Part shown: piece after piece, positions 18,409-25,617 of the stretch
Layout of the letters: each line of letters starts with the position of its first letter
Numbering within the stretch: position 1 is the first letter of the stretch
Source of the DNA: Porticoccaceae bacterium
GTDB taxonomy: Bacteria; Pseudomonadota; Gammaproteobacteria; Pseudomonadales; Porticoccaceae
NCBI GenBank assembly: GCA_023229065.1
Contig: JALNZZ010000011.1
Span: 1 to 26,591, forward strand
Direction: 5' to 3'
DNA: 26,591 bases
The notes under the pieces: generated by a model
Database searches by the model: none
What the model was told of the DNA's origin: nothing
Seen by the model: only the letters and a program-made list of their open reading frames with translations
Program-made: the position numbers and the translations under genes

Positions 18409-19308
18409 ATGCTTTTCACGAACGCCCTTTTCTACCGCCTGATGTCTCCGCTGGCGGTGCCGATCGGCGAGATCGGCAATCACCTCGCCAGCAGCCCGTT
18501 CCAGCCCTGTGGCAGCCAGGACACGGCCCGCGTTGGTTGGGCGCCAGTGCTGCCAGACAGCAATGCCCTGGCCCTCACCGCCGGTGGCTTCACTCTGGTC
18601 AGTCTGCGACGTCAGCAGAAGATCCTGCCCGCCGCGGCGGTGGCGGAGGCGACGGCGGCCAAGGTGGCGGAGATCGAGCACCAGCAGCAGCGCACGGTGT
18701 ACCGCAAGGAGCGCAAGGAGCTGAAGGAGGAGGTGATGGTTGACCTGCTCCCCCGCGCACTCACCCGCTCGACCCACACCCACGCCTATATCGATCCCAC
18801 CGCTGGGCTGCTGGTAGTGGACACCGCCAGCCGAGACCGCGCCGAGGAGCTGCTGAGCCAGTTGCGCAGTGACCTGGGGGCACTGCCGGTGGTGCCGGTG
18901 CGTCCCAGCGCCTGGCCCGCGATCGCGATGACGGGCTGGCTGCAGCACGGCGCGGCGCCCGAGGTGATCACCCTGGGCCAGCAGTGCGAGCTGCGGGACA
19001 TTCAGGAGAGCAGCAATGTGGTGCGGGTGCGCGGGCAGGATCTGCGCAGCGATGAGGTGCTGCAGCACATCGAAGCCGGCAAGCGGGTGATGAAGGCGGA
19101 GATCCATTGGGACGGCAAGGCCTCGTGCCTACTCGACGATACCCTCGCCCTGCGTCGGCTCGCCTTCGACGATGAGCTGGTGTCCGGGGCCCACGGTGAA
19201 GAAGAGGATGCCGCGGCCCAGGCCGCAGCCGACCTGGTGCTGCTGGGCAACACGCTGGGGCAGCTGCTGGCGGACCTGCTGGCGGAGTTCGGCGGGGAGG
19301 CAGCATGA
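18409..19308 (+). CDS. rdgC: RdgC, recombination-associated nucleoid protein
   Basis: A 299-aa RdgC, close to the usual 303 aa. Landmarks are MLFTNALFYRL at the start, PCGSQDTARVGWAP near residue 33, LVSLRRQQKILPAAAV, the QRTVYRKERKELKEEVMVDL helix (about 95-115), LLPRALTRS, GLLVVDTASRDRAEELL and RVRGQDLRSDEV. RdgC forms a ring-shaped dimer on duplex DNA and limits RecA loading. The start is the ATG at 18409 with GAGGAG six bases upstream, not an earlier frame start. It overlaps the helicase-methyltransferase gene by ATGA. In a phage it may protect replicating DNA or favour the phage's own recombination. The acidic tail (GEEEDAAAQAA, then LLAEFGGEAA) looks somewhat divergent. Confidence 0.92.
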   Translation: MLFTNALFYRLMSPLAVPIGEIGNHLASSPFQPCGSQDTARVGWAPVLPDSNALALTAGGFTLVSLRRQQKILPAAAVAEATAAKVAEIEHQQQRTVYRKERKELKEEVMVDLLPRALTRSTHTHAYIDPTAGLLVVDTASRDRAEELLSQLRSDLGALPVVPVRPSAWPAIAMTGWLQHGAAPEVITLGQQCELRDIQESSNVVRVRGQDLRSDEVLQHIEAGKRVMKAEIHWDGKASCLLDDTLALRRLAFDDELVSGAHGEEEDAAAQAAADLVLLGNTLGQLLADLLAEFGGEAA

Positions 19309-21854
19309 CCGTGGCGGACTCCTACGATCGGTTCCTGCGGGCCAAGGTGCCCACGGCAGAGTCGCACGGTTTCGAGGTCGAGGCCTCGGCCATGAATCCG
19401 GCCATGAAGCCCCACTGCCGCGTCATTGTGCCCTGGCTCCTGCACGGCGGGCGGCGCGCCCTGTTTGCTTCGTTCGGCCTCCACAAAACCGTCATCCAGC
19501 TGGAGTTCGTGCGACTGGCAAGCGAGCACGTGGGCGGACGGGGCCTGATCGTGCTGCCGCTGGGGGTCCGGCAGGAGTTCCGGCGTGACGCCGTCGAACG
19601 GCTCGGCTGGGCGGCGCCGCCGCGGTTCATCCGCCGAATTGAGGAGGCGGACGCTACCGGTGTCTACCTCACCAATTACGAGACCGTGCGTGACGGCAAG
19701 CTCGACCCTCGCCTGTTCGATGCTGCCAGCCTGGACGAAGCTGATGTGCTGCGCGGCTTCGGCGGATCGAAAACCTTCCGGGAGTTCATGAAGCTGTTCG
19801 CCGGCGACGACCGCGAGGCCGGCATCCGCACCGAGGGGATCCGGTACCGGCTCGTGGCCACAGCCACCCCCAGCCCGAATGACTACATCGAGCTGCTGGC
19901 GTACGCCGCCTACCTCGGGATCATGGATGTGGCCGCGGCCAAGACCCGCTTTTTCAAGCGCAACAGCGAGAAGGCAGACCAGCTCACCCTGCACGCCCAC
20001 AAGGAGGAGGAGTTCTGGCTGTGGGTGGCGAGCTGGGCCCTGTTCGTGCAGCGGCCATCAGACCTGGGGTTCAGCGACGAGGGCTACCAGCTGCCACCAC
20101 TGGATGTGCGCTGGCACGAGCTGCCCACTAACCATGCCGAGGCGGGGCACGAGAAGGATGGCCAGGCCCGCCTGTTCCGCTCCACTGCCATTGGCGTGCA
20201 AGACGCGGCCCGAGAGAAGCGCGAGAGCCTGCCGGCCCGCATCGAGAAGCTGATGCAGATTCGCGCCGAAGCGCCGGACGCGCACCGGCTGATCTGGCAC
20301 GACCTCGAGGCGGAGCGGGCCGCGATCGAGAAAGCGGTTCCCGGCGTCGTCAGCGTCTACGGCACGCAGGATCTCGACGAGCGGGAGCAGGCCATCATCG
20401 ATTTCAGCGATGGCCGGTTCCCCGAGCTCGCAGCCAAGCCCGTCATAGCGGGCGCCGGCTGCAACTTCCAGCGCCACTGCGCCCAGGCCGTGTTCCTGGG
20501 CATCGGCTTCAAGTTCCGTGACTTCATCCAGGCGGTCCACCGCATCCAGCGCTTCGGCCAGCACCAGCCCGTCCGCATCGACCTGATCTACACCGAGGCC
20601 GAGCGCGAGGTGCGGCGCCAGCTGGAACGGAAGTGGGCGCAGCACAACGACATGGCGGAGAAAATGAGCAAGATCATTCGCGATTTCGGGCTGTCGCATG
20701 CAGCCATGGCCAGCCAGCTGGCGCGCTCCCTGGGCGTGGAGCGGGTCGAGGCCTCTGGGGATGGCTACACCGTCGTCAACAACGACTGCGTGATCGAAAC
20801 CCGGCAGATGCCCAGCGACAGCGTGCACCTGATCGTCACCAGCATCCCCTTCAGCACGCAGTATGAGTACAGCCCCAGCTACAACGACTTCGGCCACACC
20901 GACGACAACGCGCACTTCTGGCAGCAGATGGATTTCCTCATCCCGGAGCTGCACCGCGTGCTGCAACCCGGGCGCATCGCCGCCATCCATGTGAAGGACC
21001 GGATCACCCCTGGTGGCATCAACGGCTACGGTTTTCAGACCGTGCAGCCTTTCAGTGATGAATGCGTGGCCGCTTTCCAGAAGCACGGATTCGCCTTCAT
21101 CGCTCGCAAGACCATCGTCACCGACGTGGTGCGGGAGAACAACCAGACCTACCGGCTCGGCTGGTCGGAGCAGTGCAAGGATGGTTCGCGCATGGGCGCC
21201 GGCATGCCTGAATACCTGCTGGTTTTCCGCAAGGCGCCGACCGACCGCAGCAATGGCTACGCCGACGTGCCGGTGGTGAAGGACAAGGCCACCTACACCC
21301 GCCCTCGCTGGCAGTTCGATGCGCACGGCTTCGCCCGCAGCAGCGGCGACCGGCCGCTCTGCCCAGAGGAACTGGAGGGTCTCGATCAGGCTGCCATCTT
21401 CCAATTGTTCCGCCGCCACAGCCTGCAGAACGTCTACGACTTTCGGCATGACGTGCGGATCGCCGAACACGTCGATCAGGCGGGCTGGCTGCCCAGCACC
21501 TTCATGCTGCTGCAGCCACAGTCCTGGCACCCGGACGTGTGGACCAACATCACCCGCATGCGCACGCTCAATGCGAACCAGGCAGCAAAGGGGCGCGAGA
21601 TGCATCTCTGCCCGCTGCAGTTCGACATCGTCGATCGCTGCATTGAGCAGTACACCATGGAAGGCGAGACGGTCTACGACCCGTTCGGTGGCCTGATGAC
21701 CGTGCCCTACTGCGCCATCCGCCTGAAACGCTACGGCCGCGGCTGCGAGCTTTCCCCCACCTATTTCCTCGACGGCGCCGCCTACTGCGCAGCGGCCGCT
21801 CGGGAGATGTCGATGCCTGGCCTGTTCGATGCGCTGGAGGTGGCCAATGGCTGA
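19305..21854 (+). CDS. Fused SNF2/DEAD-type helicase and DNA methyltransferase
   Basis: An 849-aa protein with two enzyme halves. The helicase half (about 40-460) has a Walker A-like FGLHKT (57-62, with His where Gly is usual), LIVLPLG as motif Ia, LDEADVLR (143-150) as motif II, VATATPSPND (184-193) as motif III and a C-terminal helicase lobe with AGAGCNFQ, GIGFKFRDFIQAVHRIQRFGQ. The methyltransferase half (about 480-849) has the catalytic TSIPFSTQYEYSPSYND near 510 before the AdoMet motif YDPFGGLMT near 792, the beta-class order. A target base of A or N4-C is likely. Proteins of this architecture occur in phages, where they could modify DNA while tracking along it. The ATG overlaps the rdgC stop (ATGA). 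Specificity cannot be read. Confidence 0.85.
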   Translation: MTVADSYDRFLRAKVPTAESHGFEVEASAMNPAMKPHCRVIVPWLLHGGRRALFASFGLHKTVIQLEFVRLASEHVGGRGLIVLPLGVRQEFRRDAVERLGWAAPPRFIRRIEEADATGVYLTNYETVRDGKLDPRLFDAASLDEADVLRGFGGSKTFREFMKLFAGDDREAGIRTEGIRYRLVATATPSPNDYIELLAYAAYLGIMDVAAAKTRFFKRNSEKADQLTLHAHKEEEFWLWVASWALFVQRPSDLGFSDEGYQLPPLDVRWHELPTNHAEAGHEKDGQARLFRSTAIGVQDAAREKRESLPARIEKLMQIRAEAPDAHRLIWHDLEAERAAIEKAVPGVVSVYGTQDLDEREQAIIDFSDGRFPELAAKPVIAGAGCNFQRHCAQAVFLGIGFKFRDFIQAVHRIQRFGQHQPVRIDLIYTEAEREVRRQLERKWAQHNDMAEKMSKIIRDFGLSHAAMASQLARSLGVERVEASGDGYTVVNNDCVIETRQMPSDSVHLIVTSIPFSTQYEYSPSYNDFGHTDDNAHFWQQMDFLIPELHRVLQPGRIAAIHVKDRITPGGINGYGFQTVQPFSDECVAAFQKHGFAFIARKTIVTDVVRENNQTYRLGWSEQCKDGSRMGAGMPEYLLVFRKAPTDRSNGYADVPVVKDKATYTRPRWQFDAHGFARSSGDRPLCPEELEGLDQAAIFQLFRRHSLQNVYDFRHDVRIAEHVDQAGWLPSTFMLLQPQSWHPDVWTNITRMRTLNANQAAKGREMHLCPLQFDIVDRCIEQYTMEGETVYDPFGGLMTVPYCAIRLKRYGRGCELSPTYFLDGAAYCAAAAREMSMPGLFDALEVANG

Positions 21855-23571
21855 GGCATCTGCTGCTGGCGCCTACCAGTTCCGCACCCAGTTCGCCCTG
21901 AATTTCACCGACGAGATCATCGTCGACTACTTCGCTGGCGGTGGTGGAGCATCAACGGGGCTGGAGATGGGCCTGCGCCGGCCCGTGGCGGTTGCCAAGA
22001 ACCACAATCCGGCGGCGCTCTCGATGCACGAAGCCAACCATCCCCATGCGCGCCATCTGGTCACCGACGTTTTCGATGGCCACCCCCTCGACGAAACTGG
22101 CGGGCGGCCGGTGGGCTGGTTCCACGCATCACCCGACTGCACCCACCACAGTCAGGCGGCCGGCGGCCAACCGCGCAAGCGCGAGATCCGCAACCTGTCA
22201 TGGGTCGTGCTGAAGTGGGCAGGTATCGTGCGGCCGCGCGTGATATCGCTGGAAAACGTGAAGCAGATCCTGAACTGGGGGCCGCTGGTGGCGAAACGCT
22301 GCCCGGCCACCGGCCGCGTGATGAAGCTGGATCGCACTATTGCGGGGCCGGGCGAGCGGGTGCCGGTGCAGGAGCAGTACCTGGTGCCCGACAAGCGCCG
22401 GGCCGGCCAGACGTGGCGGCGGTTCGTCGCCTTGCTGAGCAGCATGGGTTATCAAGTGGAGTGGCAGACCCTCTGCGCCGCAGACTACGGCGCCCCGACC
22501 ACCCGCCAACGCCTCTTCATGGTCGCTCGCAGGGATGGCGAGCCGATCATCTGGCCGGAGCCGACCCACGCAAAGAAACCCGAGAAGAAGAGCGGCCTGC
22601 AGCCGTGGCGCTCTGCGGCGGAGTGCATCGACTGGAGCATCCCCTGCCCCAGCATTTTCGAGCGAACGCGACCGCTGGCCGAGGCCACCATGCGTCGCAT
22701 CGCTCGGGGCATGCAGCGCTACGTGCTCGACGCCGCCGAGCCGTTCATCGTGCCGATCGCCAACTGGTCGCGGGATGGTATGCAGTCCGCCCACCAGCCC
22801 CTCAGCACGGTGACCGCGTGGCCCCGCGGCGGAAGCCATGCCGTCGTTTCTCCGGCGCTGGTCCGCGTGGCCCATGGTGAAGGTGCTGGCGTCACGAAGC
22901 GGCGGGGAAGCGGCGAACACGACCCCGCTGCGCCCCTCGGTACCATTCTGGCGGGCGGTGGCACTCATGCCATGGCCACCGCCTTTCTCGCCCAAATGAA
23001 CGGTGGCTACAACACCACCCATGCGAAAGACCTTCGCGAGCCGCTGACCACCGTCACCAACACCGGCAGCCAGCAGCAGCTGGTGACGGCCCACCTTGCC
23101 CACCTGCGGGGTAACTGCGATGCCCGGGACCCGCTGGAGCCATTGCACACCATCAGCGCCGGCGGCGAGCACCACGGCGTCGTTGAATACACGCTGTCGC
23201 CCGAGCACGAAGCCGGCGCGCTGCGCGTGGCGGCATTTCTGGTCAATTACTATGGGAACGGACAACCGCTGGAGCTGCGCGACCCGCTCGACACGATCAC
23301 CACGAAGGATCGCATGGCCCTGGTCACCGTGACGATTGCCGGCGCGCCCTATGTGATCGTCGACATCGGGCTGCGGATGCTCACCCCCCGTGAGCTGTAC
23401 CGCGCCCAGGGCTTCCCCGATGGCTACATCATCGAGCACGGCCACAACGGCCGCCGTTTCACGAAATCCGAACAGGTGTTCATGGTCGGCAACAGCGTCA
23501 GCCCGCCGCCGATGGCTGCAATCGCGCGAGCCAACAACCCATGGGCTGACGCACTGAGGGCCGCAGCATGA
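21847..23571 (+). CDS. C5-cytosine DNA methyltransferase (Dcm-like) with repeat-rich insert
   Basis: A 574-aa cytosine-5 methyltransferase. Motif I is VDYFAGGGGASTGLE (about 27-41), motif IV ASPDCTHHS near 94-102 with catalytic Cys (PDC instead of PC), motif VI LENV near 134, motif VIII TRQRLFMVARR near 220, and motifs IX-X with RMLTPRELYRAQGFPDGY and FMVGNSVSPPPMAAI at the end. Between VIII and IX, about residues 310-500, lies an insert with five PL-x-T-[VI] units about 25-50 residues apart, where the target recognition domain is expected. GGAGG lies six bases before the ATG, which overlaps the upstream stop by eight bases. It probably protects phage DNA from restriction. Cofactor and catalytic residues appear intact. 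Confidence 0.9.
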   Translation: MAEASAAGAYQFRTQFALNFTDEIIVDYFAGGGGASTGLEMGLRRPVAVAKNHNPAALSMHEANHPHARHLVTDVFDGHPLDETGGRPVGWFHASPDCTHHSQAAGGQPRKREIRNLSWVVLKWAGIVRPRVISLENVKQILNWGPLVAKRCPATGRVMKLDRTIAGPGERVPVQEQYLVPDKRRAGQTWRRFVALLSSMGYQVEWQTLCAADYGAPTTRQRLFMVARRDGEPIIWPEPTHAKKPEKKSGLQPWRSAAECIDWSIPCPSIFERTRPLAEATMRRIARGMQRYVLDAAEPFIVPIANWSRDGMQSAHQPLSTVTAWPRGGSHAVVSPALVRVAHGEGAGVTKRRGSGEHDPAAPLGTILAGGGTHAMATAFLAQMNGGYNTTHAKDLREPLTTVTNTGSQQQLVTAHLAHLRGNCDARDPLEPLHTISAGGEHHGVVEYTLSPEHEAGALRVAAFLVNYYGNGQPLELRDPLDTITTKDRMALVTVTIAGAPYVIVDIGLRMLTPRELYRAQGFPDGYIIEHGHNGRRFTKSEQVFMVGNSVSPPPMAAIARANNPWADALRAAA

Positions 23572-24023
23572 CAGGCCACTCCATTATTCGCCCGAAGCGC
23601 CCAGCCGGCATCGGCTGGGTCAGGCGCCGGGTCGTACTGCCTACCGAGTTCGACACCGAAGCCTGGCACTTCGCGGGGCGCCAGCTCTATGTGATCAGCG
23701 CCGTTGAAGTGGCCGATGGCCTGCTGGCCGCTGCTGGAGATCCCATCCCCCAATACCACCTCAGCGTCAGCAAGAGCACGCCACTGGGGCCGGCGCGCTG
23801 CTCGCTCGAAGAAGCACATTGGGTGCTCGATCAGTTCGGCGTTCCCGAGGCGCTGGAGGACAACCACGGCCCACTGATCCGCAGCTTCTGGCGGCCCGTC
23901 GCTGATCAATACGCGGGCGTTGATTGCTCTTGTAAGGACAACGAGGCCGCCATAGTCGATGGCGATTTCGAGTGGCGCCCTCTCACCAGTGAAAACGCAC
24001 GCCGCGCGGAGCCACAACGATGA
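23568..24023 (+). CDS. DUF7694-like phage protein
   Basis: A 151-aa protein with the pattern PQYHLSVSKSTPLGPARCS, WVLDQFGVPEALEDNHGP, SFWRPVADQYAGVDCSC (EDNHGP and FWRPV are the best landmarks) and an EWRPL end. This pattern resembles a family of phage proteins encoded beside methyltransferase and helicase genes (DUF7694-like, by recollection). Cysteines in DCSCK could bind metal. The function is not known. The ATG overlaps the methyltransferase stop (ATGA), and its own TGA overlaps the next ATG. Confidence 0.6.
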   Translation: MTGHSIIRPKRPAGIGWVRRRVVLPTEFDTEAWHFAGRQLYVISAVEVADGLLAAAGDPIPQYHLSVSKSTPLGPARCSLEEAHWVLDQFGVPEALEDNHGPLIRSFWRPVADQYAGVDCSCKDNEAAIVDGDFEWRPLTSENARRAEPQR

Positions 24024-24664
24024 CCATCCCCGCCTTCCCCCTCGAATGGCCCGCCGGCTGGAAGCGCACGTCGGAGCACCAGCGCACGCGGGCACGGTTC
24101 GGAAGAGCCCGTCGCGCCCGCGCCAGTGGCGGCTGGGATTACGGCCGTCCGCTGACAATCGCCGAGGCCACCGGCCGGGTGCGCGGTGAGCTCGATCGCA
24201 TGGGCATCGCCGATGATGACCTGGTGATCAGCACGAACCTGCAGCTGCGCCTCGACGGGCTGCCCAGGAGCGGCCAGCGCGAACCGTCGGACCCCGGCGC
24301 CGCCGTCTACTGGCGCACCCGCGGAGGTGAGACCCGCTGCATGGCCATCGATCGTTACGACCGCGTGGCCGACAACCTCGCGGCCATCGCGGCCACCCTC
24401 GATGCCATGCGCGCCATTGAGCGCCACGGCGGTGCGGCGATCCTCGACCGGGCGTTTACGGGATTCACCGCCCTGCCGCCGCCTGTCGCTGGCGAAGCGC
24501 CCTGGTACCACGTCCTCGATGTAGATCCCGATGATGACTATGAAGTGATCGTGCGCGCCTACCGCTACGAGCGATCCAGTCACCACCCCGACCGCGGCGG
24601 CGACCCCACCATGTTCAACCGCGTGCAAAAAGCATGGGATCAATATCTGGAGCAGAAAGCATGA
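24020..24664 (+). CDS. Phage J-domain (DnaJ-like) protein
   Basis: A 214-aa protein. The last 60 residues are a J-domain: WYHVLDVDPDDDYEVIVRAYR, then SSHHPDRGGDPTMFN with the HPD signature (residues 189-191), then VQKAWDQYLEQ. The N-terminal 150 residues have a basic start (RTRARFGRARRARAS), a GELDRMGIADDDLVIST segment and a helical middle, unrelated to DnaJ zinc or substrate domains. It probably recruits host DnaK (Hsp70) to a phage process such as replication or assembly. ATGA overlaps occur at both ends. The J-domain call is secure; the partner is inferred. Confidence 0.85.
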   Translation: MTIPAFPLEWPAGWKRTSEHQRTRARFGRARRARASGGWDYGRPLTIAEATGRVRGELDRMGIADDDLVISTNLQLRLDGLPRSGQREPSDPGAAVYWRTRGGETRCMAIDRYDRVADNLAAIAATLDAMRAIERHGGAAILDRAFTGFTALPPPVAGEAPWYHVLDVDPDDDYEVIVRAYRYERSSHHPDRGGDPTMFNRVQKAWDQYLEQKA

Positions 24665-24702
24665 GAATCAATACGAGCGAGATGCGGGTGCAGTCCAAGT
24701 GA
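24661..24702 (+). CDS. 13-codon coupled micro-ORF
   Basis: ATG at 24661 overlaps the J-domain stop (ATGA) and has GGAG eight bases upstream. The peptide is MRINTSEMRVQSK, and its TGA overlaps the GTG start of the lipoprotein (GTGA). It may serve only to carry ribosomes to the GTG. Conservation is untested. Confidence 0.4.
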   Translation: MRINTSEMRVQSK

Positions 24703-24932
24703 AAAAGGCGATCTTATTGGCGATTTCCGTGACCGCCCTGGCCGGCTGCGACCCAGAATACGACCGCGCCTACGGCGAGCTGCGCCTCAGCATCTTCCGG
24801 GAGTGCATGGTGCTTGCGAAAGACACAGTTCAGCCAGGTCATTACAACGACAGCGCGGAAGTCATTCAAGCGTGCGCGAGCAACTCCTACTACATGGCAA
24901 ATGCGTTCGGAAGCGGGGTGGGTGGTGAGTGA
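24699..24932 (+). CDS. Small phage lipoprotein
   Basis: A 77-aa lipoprotein. The signal peptide ends TALAGC with Cys17; Asp18 follows, which in Enterobacteria is an inner-membrane retention signal. The mature part has two cysteines (FRECMVLAK, IQACASN) that could pair. It starts with GTG, which overlaps the micro-ORF stop, and there is no good ribosome site. Small lipoproteins near integrase genes can act in superinfection exclusion, but this is inference. The 3' end overlaps the next gene by eight bases. Confidence 0.65.
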   Translation: MKKAILLAISVTALAGCDPEYDRAYGELRLSIFRECMVLAKDTVQPGHYNDSAEVIQACASNSYYMANAFGSGVGGE

Positions 24933-25173
24933 TGTTATCTGGAACCCACCCGAAACCGCCCCGCACTCCGGCCCCATCCTGGTCGATGTCGGCTGGCCTT
25001 GGGCAGCCCTCGCGGTCTGGAACGATTCGATGCAGACCTGGACGGTTGCCGAAATGCAGTGGAGTGTCTACCAAGGCAGAGGCGACCCGTGCTGGGTCAG
25101 TGCGTCCGAGCGAATGATCAGGGGCTGGCTACCACTGCCGACGCCACCGATTGGCAGAATGGCGCGGCTATGA
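24925..25173 (+). CDS. DUF551-like small phage protein
   Basis: An 82-aa protein. The layout WNPPETAPHSGPILVDVGW, LAVWNDSMQTW and a C-terminal RGWLPLPTPP resembles DUF551 proteins, which end in THW-x-PLPEPP. I see the C-terminal PLP-x-PP and the hydrophobic strand pattern, but the first motif (W-I-P-V-S-E-R-L-P) is replaced by WNPPETAP. The frame starts at a GTG preceded by GGGTGG, inside the lipoprotein gene. Function of this family is unknown. Confidence 0.6.
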   Translation: MSDVIWNPPETAPHSGPILVDVGWPWAALAVWNDSMQTWTVAEMQWSVYQGRGDPCWVSASERMIRGWLPLPTPPIGRMARL

Positions 25174-25223
25174 ACAGCACCAGCAGAGCACATCCCGACC
25201 AATCAATGACAATGAGGAGTTGA
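25170..25223 (+). CDS. 17-codon coupled micro-ORF
   Basis: The ATG overlaps the DUF551-like stop (ATGA), and the TGA overlaps the next ATG (TGATG at 25221-25225). Peptide MNSTSRAHPDQSMTMRS. No strong ribosome site is present, so it depends on coupling. It could be a real peptide or only a translational bridge. Confidence 0.3.
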   Translation: MNSTSRAHPDQSMTMRS

Positions 25224-25393
25224 TGGCCATGTCCGGGTCAGCAGCACTGGCCACGGATGCAACAATAATCACGGAGAAGAACAGTCGAGGCCGGGGAGAC
25301 AATAGCGCACCCGCGGCATCCCATGGCGCCCACGCCGCCGCTGCTCACCGACGAACGAAAGCACGTGTCGGAGGATGGGGGGTGGTGAAATGA
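25223..25393 (+). CDS. Small Ala/Arg-rich protein, unknown
   Basis: A 56-aa frame linked by TGATG to the preceding micro-ORF and by ATGA to the DUF4224 gene. GAGGAG lies nine bases before a second in-frame ATG at 25229, which is the likelier start (54 aa). The protein is Ala/His/Arg-rich (HGAHAAAAHRRTKARVGG) and probably unstructured. It may help translate the downstream gene. No family is recognised. Confidence 0.35.
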   Translation: MAMSGSAALATDATIITEKNSRGRGDNSAPAASHGAHAAAAHRRTKARVGGWGVVK

Positions 25394-25617
25394 GCGAAAT
25401 ACTGACCGGCGAGGAGCTGGCAGCGCTTACAGGCAGCAGCCACAAAGGCAAGCAGATGGAGGTGCTGAGGGCAAACCGGATCCCCTATTTTGTCGATATC
25501 CGCGGGCGCCCGGTGGTGATTTGGTCGGCTGTGCGGCGTGCTGTAGAGTCGGAAACCAGCAATGACTCCCCCAGATTCGAGGTCCTGGAATATGCCGCCG
25601 CGGCAGCGCAACGTTGA
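25390..25617 (+). CDS. DUF4224 protein, excisionase-like
   Basis: A 75-aa protein of the DUF4224 pattern: ILTGEELAALTGSSHKGKQ, EVLRANRIPYFVDIRGRPVV and an I-W-S-A-V-R-R end. The N-terminal half reads as a helix-turn-helix/winged element. It overlaps the integrase start by 26 bases, the usual place for a small recombination-directionality factor, so an Xis role is likely, though not shown. The ATG at 25390 overlaps the previous stop (ATGA). Confidence 0.78.
   Translation: MSEILTGEELAALTGSSHKGKQMEVLRANRIPYFVDIRGRPVVIWSAVRRAVESETSNDSPRFEVLEYAAAAAQR

Noticed and set aside
20058..21605. A 515-codon open frame on the minus strand
   Set aside because: It is antisense to the helicase-methyltransferase gene, which carries recognised motifs throughout. 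The translation is a low-complexity run of V, A, L, G, D, H typical of the complement of GC-rich coding DNA.
22198..23445. A 415-codon open frame on the minus strand
   Set aside because: Antisense to the cytosine methyltransferase. It has no domain pattern or ribosome site, and its openness follows from the codon bias of the true gene.
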